Below are positions 17,903-26,883 of a stretch of DNA of 64,000 nucleotides, piece after piece. Location of the stretch: positions 124,001 through 188,000 of the forward strand of contig NZ_AUDI01000004.1 of NCBI RefSeq assembly GCF_000425385.1. Direction: 5' to 3'. Source of the stretch: Pseudoduganella violaceinigra DSM 15887 (lineage in GTDB: Bacteria > Pseudomonadota > Gammaproteobacteria > Burkholderiales > Burkholderiaceae_D). Position 1 is the stretch's first letter. The number at the start of each line of letters is the position of its first letter. Made by a program: the position numbers and the translations under genes. The notes under the pieces are model-generated. The model was not told where the DNA came from. It saw only the letters and a program-made list of their open reading frames with translations, and searched no databases.

Positions 17903-18238
17903 TTAAGCCTTGATATCGAGCAGTGTACCGATGCGCTCGTCCGCAGCCTGGACTACCTTGGCGGACAGGTCGAAGTTGGCCTTGTAGACCAGGGAATTGG
18001 TGATGGAACTGGCCGGGTCGGTGCCCGACGGCGCTGCACCGGCCGTGTCGGCTGCCGACAGGTTGCGCGCGGCGGTGGAAATGGTGACGCTGGTCCCGCC
18101 TTGCGTTTCCTGGAACTTCGCCTGCTGCGGCTGGAAGTTCTGCGTGGCCAAATTGGCCACATTGTGCGCTTCCACGCCCAGCGCTTGCTGGTTGGCTTGG
18201 AGGCCGGAGAGGCCGGCCTGGAGTGCGGAGATTGTCAT
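17903..18238 (-). CDS. Short flagellar basal-body-rod-like protein
   Basis: The 111-residue product has both ends of axial flagellar proteins: an N-terminal ISALQAGLSGLQANQQALGVEAHNVANLATQNF segment in parts (Flg_bb_rod domain, with the conserved Asn-x-Ala-Asn pattern) and a C-terminal LVYKANFDLSAKVVQAADERIGTLLDI helix. It lacks the middle domains of FlgE/FlgF/FlgG and is shorter than FlgB or FlgC. No other flagellar gene is adjacent. It may be a small rod-like accessory or a relic. Confidence 0.7.
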   Translation of the reverse strand: MTISALQAGLSGLQANQQALGVEAHNVANLATQNFQPQQAKFQETQGGTSVTISTAARNLSAADTAGAAPSGTDPASSITNSLVYKANFDLSAKVVQAADERIGTLLDIKA

Positions 18239-18493
18239 GGCGCCAGTCTACATGATTCCGTATGGCAATGCTTGAGCGTGCTTAAAAAATGAGCGCTTCA
18301 CGCAACAGCTGCCTCGACTGCCATCCGGGCGGCTTGGGCCGACCGCATCCCAGTGTCGCGGAATGTCTACAGTTCCCGCCCCAATCTTGCCGATGAAGTA
18401 TTGAATCGCTGCATTCCTTGCTCTTAAACATGGGCTAATTGCTACGGTTAATGTTTTGGGATTGCTTTCCCGAGCGGTGCGCATAAGAATCTG
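18239..18493. other. Intergenic region without clear features
   Basis: This 255-bp gap between the rod-like gene and the secreted hydrolase gene contains no convincing gene, hairpin or promoter that I can support. Confidence 0.4.
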
Positions 18494-19681
18494 GTGTATT
18501 GCCCAAACGCATTCAACGTTCCGGAGAGCATCATCAAACCCTTCGCCGCCCGCATCGCCGCTGTATTGCTGGCCTGTGCAAGCCTGCCATTCGCGCAGGC
18601 TGGTGAGGGAGCGCTCGATGCACGCCTGAATGAGCAAGTCATCATGGTGCCGGCTGGCCGTGCCCAATCGGTGCAGCTGGAGACGACGATATTCCGTCCG
18701 TCCGGCCCCGGTCCTTTCCCGCTCTTGATCGTCAATCACGGCAAAGCGCCTGGCAATCCCAAAATGCAGGCGCGCGACCGCTTCATTTACCTGGCCACGG
18801 CCTTTGTCCGGCGCGGCTATGCCGTGATGGTGCCGATGCGCACCGGCTTTGCCCACTCCACCGGCAAATTCGTCGAATACGGCTGCAATATGACGGCCAA
18901 TGGATACGAGCAGGCTGGCGATATCGCCGACGTTGTGCGTTTCGCGCGCACCCAGCCCTGGATCGACAGCGACCGTATCGTGCTGGCCGGCCAGTCGTTT
19001 GGCGGCCTGGCGAGCATGGCGGCCGCCACCCAGGAATTGCCGGGCGTGCGCGGCATCATGAACTTCGCCGGCGGCCTGAAGGTGCATGGCGACTTGTGCG
19101 ACTGGCAGGGCGCCCTGGTGAAGGCTTTCGGCGAATATGGGCATCGCAACAAGCTGCCCAGCATGTGGATGTACGGCGCCAACGACAGCTATTTCGGGCC
19201 TGAGCTGGTGGCGCGCATGCATGGCGCATTCACCGCGGCGGGCGGCAAGGCTGACCTGGTCGCCTATGGCGCCTTCAAGAAGGACGCGCACGGTTTGCTC
19301 GGCAATCGCGACGGTGCAACGGTATGGCTGCCGGAAGTGGAACGCTTCCTGAGCGGCCTTGGCATGCCGACCCGCGAGGTCTATGCGGTGGCCGAACCGC
19401 CGCCGCAGCGCGCGACGCATTATGCGGCGCTGGATGACGTGAATGCGGTGCCGTTTGTTCCACAGCGTGGCCGTGAGCAGTACCGTGAATTCCTGAAGAA
19501 AGCAACGCCGCGTGCGTTTGCGATTTCGTCCACCGGTTCTTGGGGCTGGGCGGAAGAGGGGGAGAACACCAACGAGAAGGCGGTGGCGGCCTGCCAAGCG
19601 GCGAGCAAGGAGCCGTGCCGTCTGTATTCGGTCGATAACGATATCGTCTGGACCGAGCGCGGCTCCGCTGGCCGCAATTGA
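18494..19681 (+). CDS. Secreted alpha/beta hydrolase (dienelactone hydrolase-like)
   Basis: The product (395 residues from a GTG start) has a signal peptide (hydrophobic core about residues 20-35, AQAGE cleavage region) and an alpha/beta hydrolase domain with an oxyanion-side NHG motif, nucleophile elbow AGQSFGGLAS, and a candidate catalytic His in KKDAHGLLG. The C-terminal about 90 residues are outside the core fold. The start is uncertain: GTG 18494 has no good ribosome site, while a GGAGAG lies near 18523 without an ATG at the expected place. Substrate unknown; ester or lactone hydrolysis in the periplasm is likely. Confidence 0.72.
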   Translation: MYCPNAFNVPESIIKPFAARIAAVLLACASLPFAQAGEGALDARLNEQVIMVPAGRAQSVQLETTIFRPSGPGPFPLLIVNHGKAPGNPKMQARDRFIYLATAFVRRGYAVMVPMRTGFAHSTGKFVEYGCNMTANGYEQAGDIADVVRFARTQPWIDSDRIVLAGQSFGGLASMAAATQELPGVRGIMNFAGGLKVHGDLCDWQGALVKAFGEYGHRNKLPSMWMYGANDSYFGPELVARMHGAFTAAGGKADLVAYGAFKKDAHGLLGNRDGATVWLPEVERFLSGLGMPTREVYAVAEPPPQRATHYAALDDVNAVPFVPQRGREQYREFLKKATPRAFAISSTGSWGWAEEGENTNEKAVAACQAASKEPCRLYSVDNDIVWTERGSAGRN

Positions 19682-20092
19682 TCAAGTAAGCGTCACGGCG
19701 GCCACGATGGTGAGGCCGGCACTCAGGTAGCCCAGCGGGCGCTGGGCCCAAAGCATGAGATACGCCATGACGGCGCTGGGCCGGTGCAGGTGGACGAAGG
19801 CGTAGCTGGCCAACAGGTTTTGCAGCGCTACCCAGCCATGCATCACAATCGCGGCGCCCAGCAGGGCAATGGCGCCGCCGTGCGCGATGGCGCTATATTC
19901 AACTGCGGTGAAAACGACCGTACCCTGTCCGATTCCCAGGATCATTCCGAGCATGGCCACGCGCAGCAAACGCGGGTTGAAGTAATGGCGCTGCCATTGC
20001 GGCACCAGGCTCAGGGCGTGGAGGACGAGTATCGTCGTCAAGCAGAGCTGGTAGAGGTCTAACATGGACGCCAGGGATTGCAGATTTTCCAC
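19682..20092 (-). CDS. Small membrane protein, four predicted helices
   Basis: The product (136 residues) has about four hydrophobic helices and no recognised domain. The GTG at 20092 is chosen because GGAGG lies six bases upstream; an ATG at 20115 is an alternative. It is transcribed divergently from the formate dehydrogenase operon across a 108-bp gap. A related regulatory role is not evident. Confidence 0.55.
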   Translation of the reverse strand: MENLQSLASMLDLYQLCLTTILVLHALSLVPQWQRHYFNPRLLRVAMLGMILGIGQGTVVFTAVEYSAIAHGGAIALLGAAIVMHGWVALQNLLASYAFVHLHRPSAVMAYLMLWAQRPLGYLSAGLTIVAAVTLT

Positions 20093-20118
20093 GGGCTGTC
20101 CTCCGTGCTGTGGCATCC

Positions 20119-20136
20119 TTATGTTGAAATTAACAT
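20119..20136. promoter_or_regulatory. Inverted repeat between divergent genes
   Basis: TATGTT and AACATA are separated by six bases in the gap between the small membrane-protein gene and the formate dehydrogenase operon. The site could be an operator for a metal- or formate-responsive regulator; no regulator is encoded next to it. Confidence 0.35.
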
Positions 20137-20200
20137 ATTCCTTCCCAGGGCTACGCATGATACCCTGAGGTAACCGCCATTTCGCGAGGTGAATCAGCCG

Positions 20201-21856
20201 ATGATTCCAATTGCAGCGCAGGGTGCCAGCCGGGAACGGAAACGCCAGCGGCCGAAGGGCCGGCAGGTCGATGCTGCGGCGCTGCAGCAAGTACGGGCTT
20301 TGCTGGGCGAGGCGCCGCGCAGGCGGGATTTGCTGATCGAATATCTGCATCTGATCCAGGATGCGCATGGTTGCCTGTCGGCGCCGCACCTGGCGGCCTT
20401 GGCTTTTGAGCTGCGGCTGGCGCAAGTTGAAGTCTTCGAGGTTGCCTCCTTCTACCACCATTTCGACATCGTTCGTGAAGACGAACCACGGCCGCCGGCG
20501 CTGACGGTCCGGGTGTGCAACGGCTTGTCGTGCGAGATGGCCGGTGCTTCACATCTTCTGGAACGTCTGCCCGCGCTGCTTGGTCGTGAGGTGCGCGTGC
20601 TTGCGGCGCCTTGCATTGGACGCTGCGACCAGGCGCCAGCGGCGCTGGTCGGCCAAGCTGCGCTTGGGCAGGCCAGTTGCGAGAGCGTGGCGGCTGCGGT
20701 CGCCGCTGGACAGATTACGCCAGCTACCGCTGCCGTGAAGGCCGATACGAAGTTCGCTGTGTTGGAAGCATGCCTTTCCGGCGAACGGACAGTGGACGCG
20801 GTGATCGCGGAGCTGGAGGGTTCCGGCTTGCGCGGGCTGGGCGGGGCAGGTTTCCCGGCTGGGCGCAAATGGCGCATCGTGCGCAAGGAACCGGGCCCCC
20901 GGCTGATGGCGGTCAATATTGACGAGGGGGAGCCAGGCACTTTCAAAGACCGCTTCTACCTCGAACGCAATCCGCAGCAGTTCATCGAAGGCATGTTGAT
21001 CGCTGCCTGGGCTGTGGAGATCGATGAAATCTATGTTTACCTGCGCGACGAATATCACGACTGCCGCAAGCTGCTGGAGCGGGAGCTTGCGCGGCTTGAC
21101 GGGCGGGCGCCGCGCATACACCTGCGGCGCGGTGCCGGCGCCTATATCTGCGGCGAAGAGTCGGCGATGATCGAGTCGATTGAAGGCAAGCGTGGCATGC
21201 CGCGTTTGCGCCCGCCTTATGTCGCGCAAAAGGGCTTGTTCGGCAGGCCAACGCTGGAGCACAACTTCGAGACGCTGTACTGGGTGCCTGAAATCCTTGC
21301 AAAAGGAGCTGCCTGGTTCAACAGCCATGGGCGGCATGGCCGCCAAGGTTTGCGTTCGTTTTCCGTTTCAGGCCGCGTTAAGCAGCCCGGCGTGAAGCTG
21401 GCGCCGGCCGGTATCACGGTGCGGGAACTGATCGAGGAGTACTGCGGCGGCATGCAGGAGGGGCACCAGCTGTATGCCTACCTGCCGGGCGGCGCGTCCG
21501 GCGGCATTCTGCCCGCCAGCATGAGCGATATACCGCTCGACTTCGACACGCTTCAGCCGTACGGATGTTTCATCGGTTCCGCCGCTCTCATCGTTTTGTC
21601 GCAGTGCGATAGCGCGCGCGCCGCTGCCAGCAATATGATGCGCTTCTTTCAACATGAATCGTGCGGGCAGTGCACGCCATGCCGCGTCGGCACGGCCAAG
21701 GCGGCGGCTTTGATCGGGCAGCCTGTGTGGGATGCTGGCCTGCTTGGCGAATTGTCGCAAGTGATGCGCGACGCGTCGATCTGCGGCTTGGGACAGGCAG
21801 CGCCCAATCCGGTGGAGTGCGTGCTGAAGTACTTCCCGCATGAGGTGGCGCGATGA
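20201..21856 (+). CDS. fdsB: NAD-dependent formate dehydrogenase beta subunit (NuoE-NuoF fusion)
   Basis: The 551-residue product fuses a NuoE-like thioredoxin-fold domain (first about 165 residues; 2Fe-2S ligands in CNGLSC and CIGRCD) to a NuoF-like domain with the NADH-binding GLGGAGFPAG, FMN-binding NIDEGEPGTFKDR and GAGAYICGEESAMIESIEG segments, and a C-terminal 4Fe-4S site (SCGQCTPCR and a later Cys). It passes electrons from the alpha subunit to NAD+. ATG 20201 is preferred; GTG 20189 is possible. Its stop overlaps the alpha-subunit start (ATGA). The fusion matches the beta subunit of the tungsten enzyme FDH1 of Methylobacterium. Confidence 0.9.
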   Translation: MIPIAAQGASRERKRQRPKGRQVDAAALQQVRALLGEAPRRRDLLIEYLHLIQDAHGCLSAPHLAALAFELRLAQVEVFEVASFYHHFDIVREDEPRPPALTVRVCNGLSCEMAGASHLLERLPALLGREVRVLAAPCIGRCDQAPAALVGQAALGQASCESVAAAVAAGQITPATAAVKADTKFAVLEACLSGERTVDAVIAELEGSGLRGLGGAGFPAGRKWRIVRKEPGPRLMAVNIDEGEPGTFKDRFYLERNPQQFIEGMLIAAWAVEIDEIYVYLRDEYHDCRKLLERELARLDGRAPRIHLRRGAGAYICGEESAMIESIEGKRGMPRLRPPYVAQKGLFGRPTLEHNFETLYWVPEILAKGAAWFNSHGRHGRQGLRSFSVSGRVKQPGVKLAPAGITVRELIEEYCGGMQEGHQLYAYLPGGASGGILPASMSDIPLDFDTLQPYGCFIGSAALIVLSQCDSARAAASNMMRFFQHESCGQCTPCRVGTAKAAALIGQPVWDAGLLGELSQVMRDASICGLGQAAPNPVECVLKYFPHEVAR

Positions 21857-24636
21857 TCGCCTTTGAACTCAATGGCCGCGCAGTGCAGGCCGCGGAGGGC
21901 GAAACGCTGCTGCAGGCCGCTCGACGTGAAGGCGTCGATATCCCGCATCTTTGCTATATGGACGGAATGGCCGCCGCTGGCAACTGCCGGGCGTGCATGG
22001 TGGAGATTGATGGCGAGCGAGTGCTGGCGCCTTCCTGCTGCCGTTATCCTTCAGATGGAATGAAGGTGCAAAGCACCAGCGCACGCGCGCTTGCCGCGCA
22101 GAAGATGGTGCTCGAACTGCTGCTGGCCGACATGCCGGAACAAATCCACACGCGGCACAACGAAGTCGAGCAATGGGCGGTGCGGCTGGCCGTTGGCAAG
22201 CCTCGCTTCGGAGCACGCCAGCAGCCCGCGCGCGATCTTTCGCATGCCGCAATCGCGGTCAACCTCGACGCCTGCATCCAGTGCACCCGCTGCCTGCGCG
22301 CCTGCCGCGACGAGCAGATGAACGACGTGATCGGCCTGGCCTGGCGCGGCGAGCAGGAGAAGATTGTCTTCGACATGGATGACCCGATGGGGGCGTCGAC
22401 CTGCGTGGCCTGCGGTGAATGCGTACAAGCCTGCCCGACCGGTGCGCTGATGCCGGCGCGCGATGCGGCGCTGGCGGTGCCGGACAAGCGTGTCGATTCG
22501 GTTTGCCCCTATTGCGGGGTTGGCTGCCAGCTGACCTACAACATCAAGGACAACAAAATTTTGTTCGTGGAGGGGCGCGACGGGCCGGCCAACCAGGGCA
22601 GGCTGTGCGTGAAGGGCCGCTATGGTTTCGACTACGCCCATCATCCGCATCGTCTGCTCAAACCGCTGGTGCGCCGTACCGACGCCCCGCCTAAATCGGG
22701 CGATTTCGCCATGGATCCCGCGCGGGTGCAAGACGTTTTCCGCGAAGCGAGCTGGGAAGAGGCGCTGGCGCTGGCTGGTGGAAAGCTGGCGGCCATTCGC
22801 GATACGCATGGCCCAAGGGCGCTGGCCGGATTCGGTTCTGCCAAAGGCAGCAACGAGGAAGCCTACCTGTTCCAGAAGCTGGTGCGTACCGGCTTTGGCA
22901 GCAATAATGTCGATCACTGTACGCGGCTGTGCCATGCCTCTTCGGTAGCGGCGCTGCTGGAGGGCATAGGGTCGGGAGCCGTTTCCAATCCGGTCAAGGA
23001 CGTGATGAAGGCGGAGGTGGTGATCCTGATCGGCGCCAATCCGGCCGTCAACCATCCGGTCGCCGCGACGTGGATCAAGAACGCCGTGCGGAATGGAACG
23101 AAGCTGGTGGTCTGCGATCCGCGCCGCTCCGACCTATCGCGGATTGCCCATCGCTTCCTGCAATTCAAGGCTGACAGCGATGTCGCGCTGCTGAACGCCA
23201 TGATGAACGTGATTGTGGCTGAAGGATTGGTGGATAAGGACTTCATCGCCAGCCGCACCATCGGCTACGACGAACTGGCAGCCAATGTGGCTGATTACAG
23301 TCCGGAAGCGATGGCGCCGGTTTGCGGCATCGAGGCCGCGACCATCCGCGAGGTGGCGCGGCTGTATGCCACATCCCGCGCGTCGATGATTCTGTGGGGG
23401 ATGGGAATTTCGCAACACGTCCACGGCACCGACAACGCGCGCTGCCTGATTGCGCTATCGCTGATGACGGGGCAGATCGGCCGGCCTGGGACGGGGCTGC
23501 ATCCATTACGTGGCCAGAACAACGTGCAGGGCGCATCGGACGCTGGCCTGATTCCGATGATGTATCCGGACTACCAGCGCGTGACCGAGCCGGCCGCCCA
23601 GGCCCGCTTCGAAAATGCGTGGGGTCTGGCGCCGGGAGCGCTGGACGACAAACCGGGGCTGACCGTGGTGGAAGTGATGGATGCAGCGGCGGCGGGCCGG
23701 GTCAAAGGCATGTACATCATGGGCGAAAATCCGGCCATGTCGGATCCGGACGCCAGCCACGCGCGCGCAGCCCTGGCTTCGCTGGAGCATCTGGTGGTGC
23801 AGGATATCTTCCTGACCGAGACGGCCTACCTGGCCGATGTCGTACTGCCCGCCAGCGCCTTTCCGGAGAAGACCGGGAGCTTTACCAACACCGACCGCCT
23901 GGTGCAGCTCGGGCGCCAGGCCCTTGATCCGCCGGGAGATGCGCGGCAGGATCTGTGGATCATCCAGCAGATGGCACTGCGGCTCGGGCTCGACTGGCAG
24001 TACGGTGGCGCGGCCGACGTATTTGCCGAGATGCGGCGTGTGATGCCCAGTATCGCCGGGATCACCTGGGAGCGCCTGGAGCGCGAGCATGCCGTGACCT
24101 ATCCCTGCCATGAGGAAGGCGATCCCGGCACGCCGGTGGTCTTTACCGAGATCTTTCCGCGCGAGTCGGGCCGGGCGCGCTTTGTACCGGCCGATATCAT
24201 TCCGGCCGATGAACGTCCGGATGCCGAGTACCCGATGGTGCTGATCACCGGCCGCCAGCTCGAACATTGGCATACCGGCAGCATGACGCGCCGCACCGCG
24301 GTGCTGGATGCGATCGAGCCGGATCCGGTAGCGCTGGTGCATCCGCTTGATCTGGCGGCGATGGGCGGCAAACCGGGCGAGGTGGTGACTATTGCTTCGC
24401 GCCGCGGCCAGGTCGCGCTGTATGCGCGGGCGGATGAAAGTTCGCCGCGCGGTGCGGTGTTTGTGCCTTTCTGCTACTACGAGGCGGCGATCAACAAGCT
24501 GACCAATCCCGCGCTCGACCCGTTTGGCAAGATCCCTGAATTCAAATACTGTGCGGTCAAGGTCACGCTGGGCGGCACGGTCGCAGCCCAGTCCAGTTTT
24601 GGCGGCGGCAAGGCGACGGAGGCGGCGGGCGCATGA
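21853..24636 (+). CDS. fdsA: Formate dehydrogenase alpha subunit (Mo/W-bis-MGD enzyme)
   Basis: The 927-residue product has an N-terminal 2Fe-2S ferredoxin domain (Cys pattern around residues 35-60), two 4Fe-4S motifs (CIQCTRCLRAC, CVACGECVQAC), a further 4Fe-4S site (CPYCGVGCQ) and the molybdopterin oxidoreductase domains. Cys360 in HCTRLCHASSV occupies the position of the metal-ligating selenocysteine of E. coli FdhF, so this is a Cys-type enzyme. It oxidises formate to CO2 in the cytoplasm. Both neighbours overlap it by 4 bp. The linked Tup transporter suggests tungsten rather than molybdenum in the active site. Confidence 0.93.
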   Translation: MIAFELNGRAVQAAEGETLLQAARREGVDIPHLCYMDGMAAAGNCRACMVEIDGERVLAPSCCRYPSDGMKVQSTSARALAAQKMVLELLLADMPEQIHTRHNEVEQWAVRLAVGKPRFGARQQPARDLSHAAIAVNLDACIQCTRCLRACRDEQMNDVIGLAWRGEQEKIVFDMDDPMGASTCVACGECVQACPTGALMPARDAALAVPDKRVDSVCPYCGVGCQLTYNIKDNKILFVEGRDGPANQGRLCVKGRYGFDYAHHPHRLLKPLVRRTDAPPKSGDFAMDPARVQDVFREASWEEALALAGGKLAAIRDTHGPRALAGFGSAKGSNEEAYLFQKLVRTGFGSNNVDHCTRLCHASSVAALLEGIGSGAVSNPVKDVMKAEVVILIGANPAVNHPVAATWIKNAVRNGTKLVVCDPRRSDLSRIAHRFLQFKADSDVALLNAMMNVIVAEGLVDKDFIASRTIGYDELAANVADYSPEAMAPVCGIEAATIREVARLYATSRASMILWGMGISQHVHGTDNARCLIALSLMTGQIGRPGTGLHPLRGQNNVQGASDAGLIPMMYPDYQRVTEPAAQARFENAWGLAPGALDDKPGLTVVEVMDAAAAGRVKGMYIMGENPAMSDPDASHARAALASLEHLVVQDIFLTETAYLADVVLPASAFPEKTGSFTNTDRLVQLGRQALDPPGDARQDLWIIQQMALRLGLDWQYGGAADVFAEMRRVMPSIAGITWERLEREHAVTYPCHEEGDPGTPVVFTEIFPRESGRARFVPADIIPADERPDAEYPMVLITGRQLEHWHTGSMTRRTAVLDAIEPDPVALVHPLDLAAMGGKPGEVVTIASRRGQVALYARADESSPRGAVFVPFCYYEAAINKLTNPALDPFGKIPEFKYCAVKVTLGGTVAAQSSFGGGKATEAAGA

Positions 24637-25526
24637 GACTACCGGAGATGACGCAGGCCAGCGTGCCGCTGACGCAGGAGGTGGAGGCGATCGACGAGAA
24701 GGGGCGCCGCTCGCAGATTCACATTCCCGCCGAGCGGCCGTTGACGGTGTATGTGGATAAGCGCGAACTGGTTACCCTGATGACGCTGGGCGGTGCGCCG
24801 GAGGCCCTGGTGCTGGGCTACCTGCGCAACCAGCGCCTGGTGCGCTCGGTGGAGGAGGTGGAATCCATCCATGTCGATTGGTCGGTTGCTGCGGCTGCCG
24901 TGAAGACTCGCGGCGGCGTGGCCGATATCGAGGAGCGCACCGCGCGCAAGGTGGTTACTACCGGCTGCGGCCAGGGATCGGTGTTTGGCGATTTGATGGA
25001 CGAGGTGGACGAGATCGTTCTCCCGCCTGGCGCGCGGCTGAAGCAATCTGGCGTGTACCGCATCGTTGAAACCATTCGCGGCCTGCAATCGATTTATAAG
25101 CAGGCTGGCTCGGTGCATGGCTGTGCCTTGTTCACGCAGGCTGGTGAGCTCCTGTACTTTGTTGAAGACGTGGGCCGGCACAATGCGGTTGATTCGATCG
25201 CTGGGAAAATGTGGCTGGATGGGATGGATGGCGGCGACAAGGTGTTCTATACCACGGGCCGGCTGACGTCGGAAATGGTGATCAAGGGCGCGCAGATGTC
25301 GATTCCTTTTCTGCTGTCGCGCTCGGGCACCACGCAAATGGGCCATAGCGTCGCCAGCCGCCTCGGCATGACCTTGCTGGCGCGCTGCTCCGGGCGCCAC
25401 TTCCTGCTGCTCTCTTCGCCCGAACGTTTGATCGCTGAACCTGAACTCGCTACGGTCGCGCCCGTGGCAAGCAAAGAGCCTGACCCCAAGGTTGCCACGG
25501 GCGCGGCTGTAGGCGGGGGGGCGTGA
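24633..25526 (+). CDS. fdhD: Formate dehydrogenase sulfurtransferase FdhD
   Basis: The 297-residue product has FdhD hallmarks: ERPLTVYVDKRELVTLMTLG, FVEDVGRHNAVDSIAGKMW and a C-terminal GRLTSEMVIKGAQMSIPFLLSRS block. FdhD passes sulfur to the Mo/W cofactor before insertion into the alpha subunit. The reactive loop here reads TTGCGQGS with one Cys (Cys112), not the two-Cys motif of E. coli. The last about 25 residues are encoded partly by a palindromic repeat found elsewhere in the window (25462-25500) and look like a non-conserved tail. Confidence 0.92.
   Translation: MRLPEMTQASVPLTQEVEAIDEKGRRSQIHIPAERPLTVYVDKRELVTLMTLGGAPEALVLGYLRNQRLVRSVEEVESIHVDWSVAAAAVKTRGGVADIEERTARKVVTTGCGQGSVFGDLMDEVDEIVLPPGARLKQSGVYRIVETIRGLQSIYKQAGSVHGCALFTQAGELLYFVEDVGRHNAVDSIAGKMWLDGMDGGDKVFYTTGRLTSEMVIKGAQMSIPFLLSRSGTTQMGHSVASRLGMTLLARCSGRHFLLLSSPERLIAEPELATVAPVASKEPDPKVATGAAVGGGA
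25462..25500. repeat. REP-like palindromic element, copy 1 (inside fdhD)
   Basis: CCGTGGCAA (25462-25470) and TTGCCACGG (25492-25500) are perfect 9-bp inverted arms around a 21-base loop. The loop, read on the minus strand, shares 18 of 21 bases with the copy at 43857-43895 in the same order, including CCTTGGGGTCAGGC. It lies in the C-terminal codons of fdhD. Confidence 0.75.
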
Positions 25527-26233
25527 TGGGGTTGTGCGATGCGGTGCGCGGGGCGTTTGGCTTGCTGTTCAACGGCGATCCCGTGCTTTGGCGGATTGTT
25601 TGGGTTTCCGTCAGCACCAGTGTGATTGGATTGATGATTGCTGCGCCGTTCGCGGTGATGGGCGGCTATGCCATTGCGATGAAGGAATTCCGGGGGCGCC
25701 GCGTCGTGATCTGGCTGGTGCAGGCGGCTTTGTCGTTGCCGACGGTGCTGATTGGGCTGGTGCTCTACATGATGTTGTCGCGCCATGGGCCGATGGGCGG
25801 TTTGCAGTGGCTGTTTTCGCAGCCGGGCATTGTGGTGGGCCAGGTGGTGATCGCCTTGCCGGTCTTGCTGGCCTTTACGCTGGCGGCGGTGCAGGCGGCC
25901 GATCCGCGGCTGGCGGAAACCGCTATCGCACATGGTGCTTCGTCCTGGCGGGTGATGTCGACCTTGCTTTACGAGGTGCGTTTTGGTGTGATGGCTGCTG
26001 TCATCAGCGGCTTCGGGCGGGTGATTTCCGAGGTCGGCTGCGCCATGATGGTCGGCGGGAATATCGCCGGTGAGACCCGCACCATCACCACGGCGATCGC
26101 GCTGGAAACCAGTAAGGGCGAGTTCGCGCAAGGCATCGCCCTTGGCGTGGTGCTGGTCGCTCTCGCCCTGGCTATGAACGGGGCGATGATGGTGCTGCAG
26201 GGCGATGCCCATGCGGCAAGGGGGCGGGGATGA
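25526..26233 (+). CDS. tupB: Tungstate ABC transporter permease
   Basis: The 235-residue product has about five to six membrane segments and the ABC-permease EAA-type loop (AAVQAADPRLAETAIAHGAS region), with strong resemblance to TupB. ATG 25526 overlaps the fdhD stop (TGATG). It forms the membrane channel of the Tup system with TupC and TupA. Confidence 0.88.
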   Translation: MGLCDAVRGAFGLLFNGDPVLWRIVWVSVSTSVIGLMIAAPFAVMGGYAIAMKEFRGRRVVIWLVQAALSLPTVLIGLVLYMMLSRHGPMGGLQWLFSQPGIVVGQVVIALPVLLAFTLAAVQAADPRLAETAIAHGASSWRVMSTLLYEVRFGVMAAVISGFGRVISEVGCAMMVGGNIAGETRTITTAIALETSKGEFAQGIALGVVLVALALAMNGAMMVLQGDAHAARGRG

Positions 26234-26883
26234 ACCCTATGCTGTCCATCGATCGTCTGACCAAGCGCTATGGCGGGCATCTGGTGTTCGATCTGAGGGC
26301 CTTCGAGCTGGAGGCGGCGCGCGCTTATGTGCTGACCGGGATGAATGGCGCCGGCAAGAGTACGCTGCTGCGGGTGCTGGCCGGCTTGGCGCCGGCCGAT
26401 GCGGAAGGCGTGCGGTTCGCGGGGGAGCCGGTGCGGCTTGCACCTTACGCCGCTGCCCTGCGGCGCGACATCGTCTATGTGCACCAGCACCCCGTGATGT
26501 TTTCGACCAGCGTTGCGGCTAATATCGGCTATGGCTTGAAGGCGCGCGGTATGGCGCGCGAGGAGGCCGCCCGGCTGGTCGATGAGGCCATGCGATGGGC
26601 TGGCGTGGAGCATTTGCATGCCAGCCGGCCCGCGACCTTGTCCGGCGGGGAAAAGCAGCGGGTGGCGCTGGCCCGCGCCAAGGTGCTGCATCCGCGTTTG
26701 CTGTTGCTGGACGAGCCGACCGCCAGCCTGGATGGCGAGGCGAGAGAGCAGGTGCTGGCATTGATTCCTTCGCTGACTCTTGCGGGCAGCACCGTTGTCA
26801 TGGCTTGCCACGACCGCGACTTGATCAACCTGCCCGATGTGCGGCGCCTGAAGCTGCGCGAGGGGCAACTTGAGGAGAAGTGA
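26230..26883 (+). CDS. tupC: Tungstate ABC transporter ATP-binding protein
   Basis: The 217-residue ATPase has Walker A GMNGAGKST, signature LSGGEKQRVALARA and Walker B LLLLDEPTASLDG. It overlaps tupB by 4 bp, and tupA starts directly after its stop. It lacks the C-terminal Mo-binding TOBE domain of ModC, which fits TupC. Confidence 0.9.
   Translation: MNPMLSIDRLTKRYGGHLVFDLRAFELEAARAYVLTGMNGAGKSTLLRVLAGLAPADAEGVRFAGEPVRLAPYAAALRRDIVYVHQHPVMFSTSVAANIGYGLKARGMAREEAARLVDEAMRWAGVEHLHASRPATLSGGEKQRVALARAKVLHPRLLLLDEPTASLDGEAREQVLALIPSLTLAGSTVVMACHDRDLINLPDVRRLKLREGQLEEK

Noticed and set aside
18248-19597. Minus-strand open frame (449 codons) opposite the secreted hydrolase
   Set aside because: No recognisable fold; the plus-strand product has a signal peptide and catalytic motifs.
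22918-22935. Selenocysteine in the formate dehydrogenase alpha subunit
   Set aside because: The active-site codon at 22930-22932 is TGC (Cys), with no in-frame TGA.
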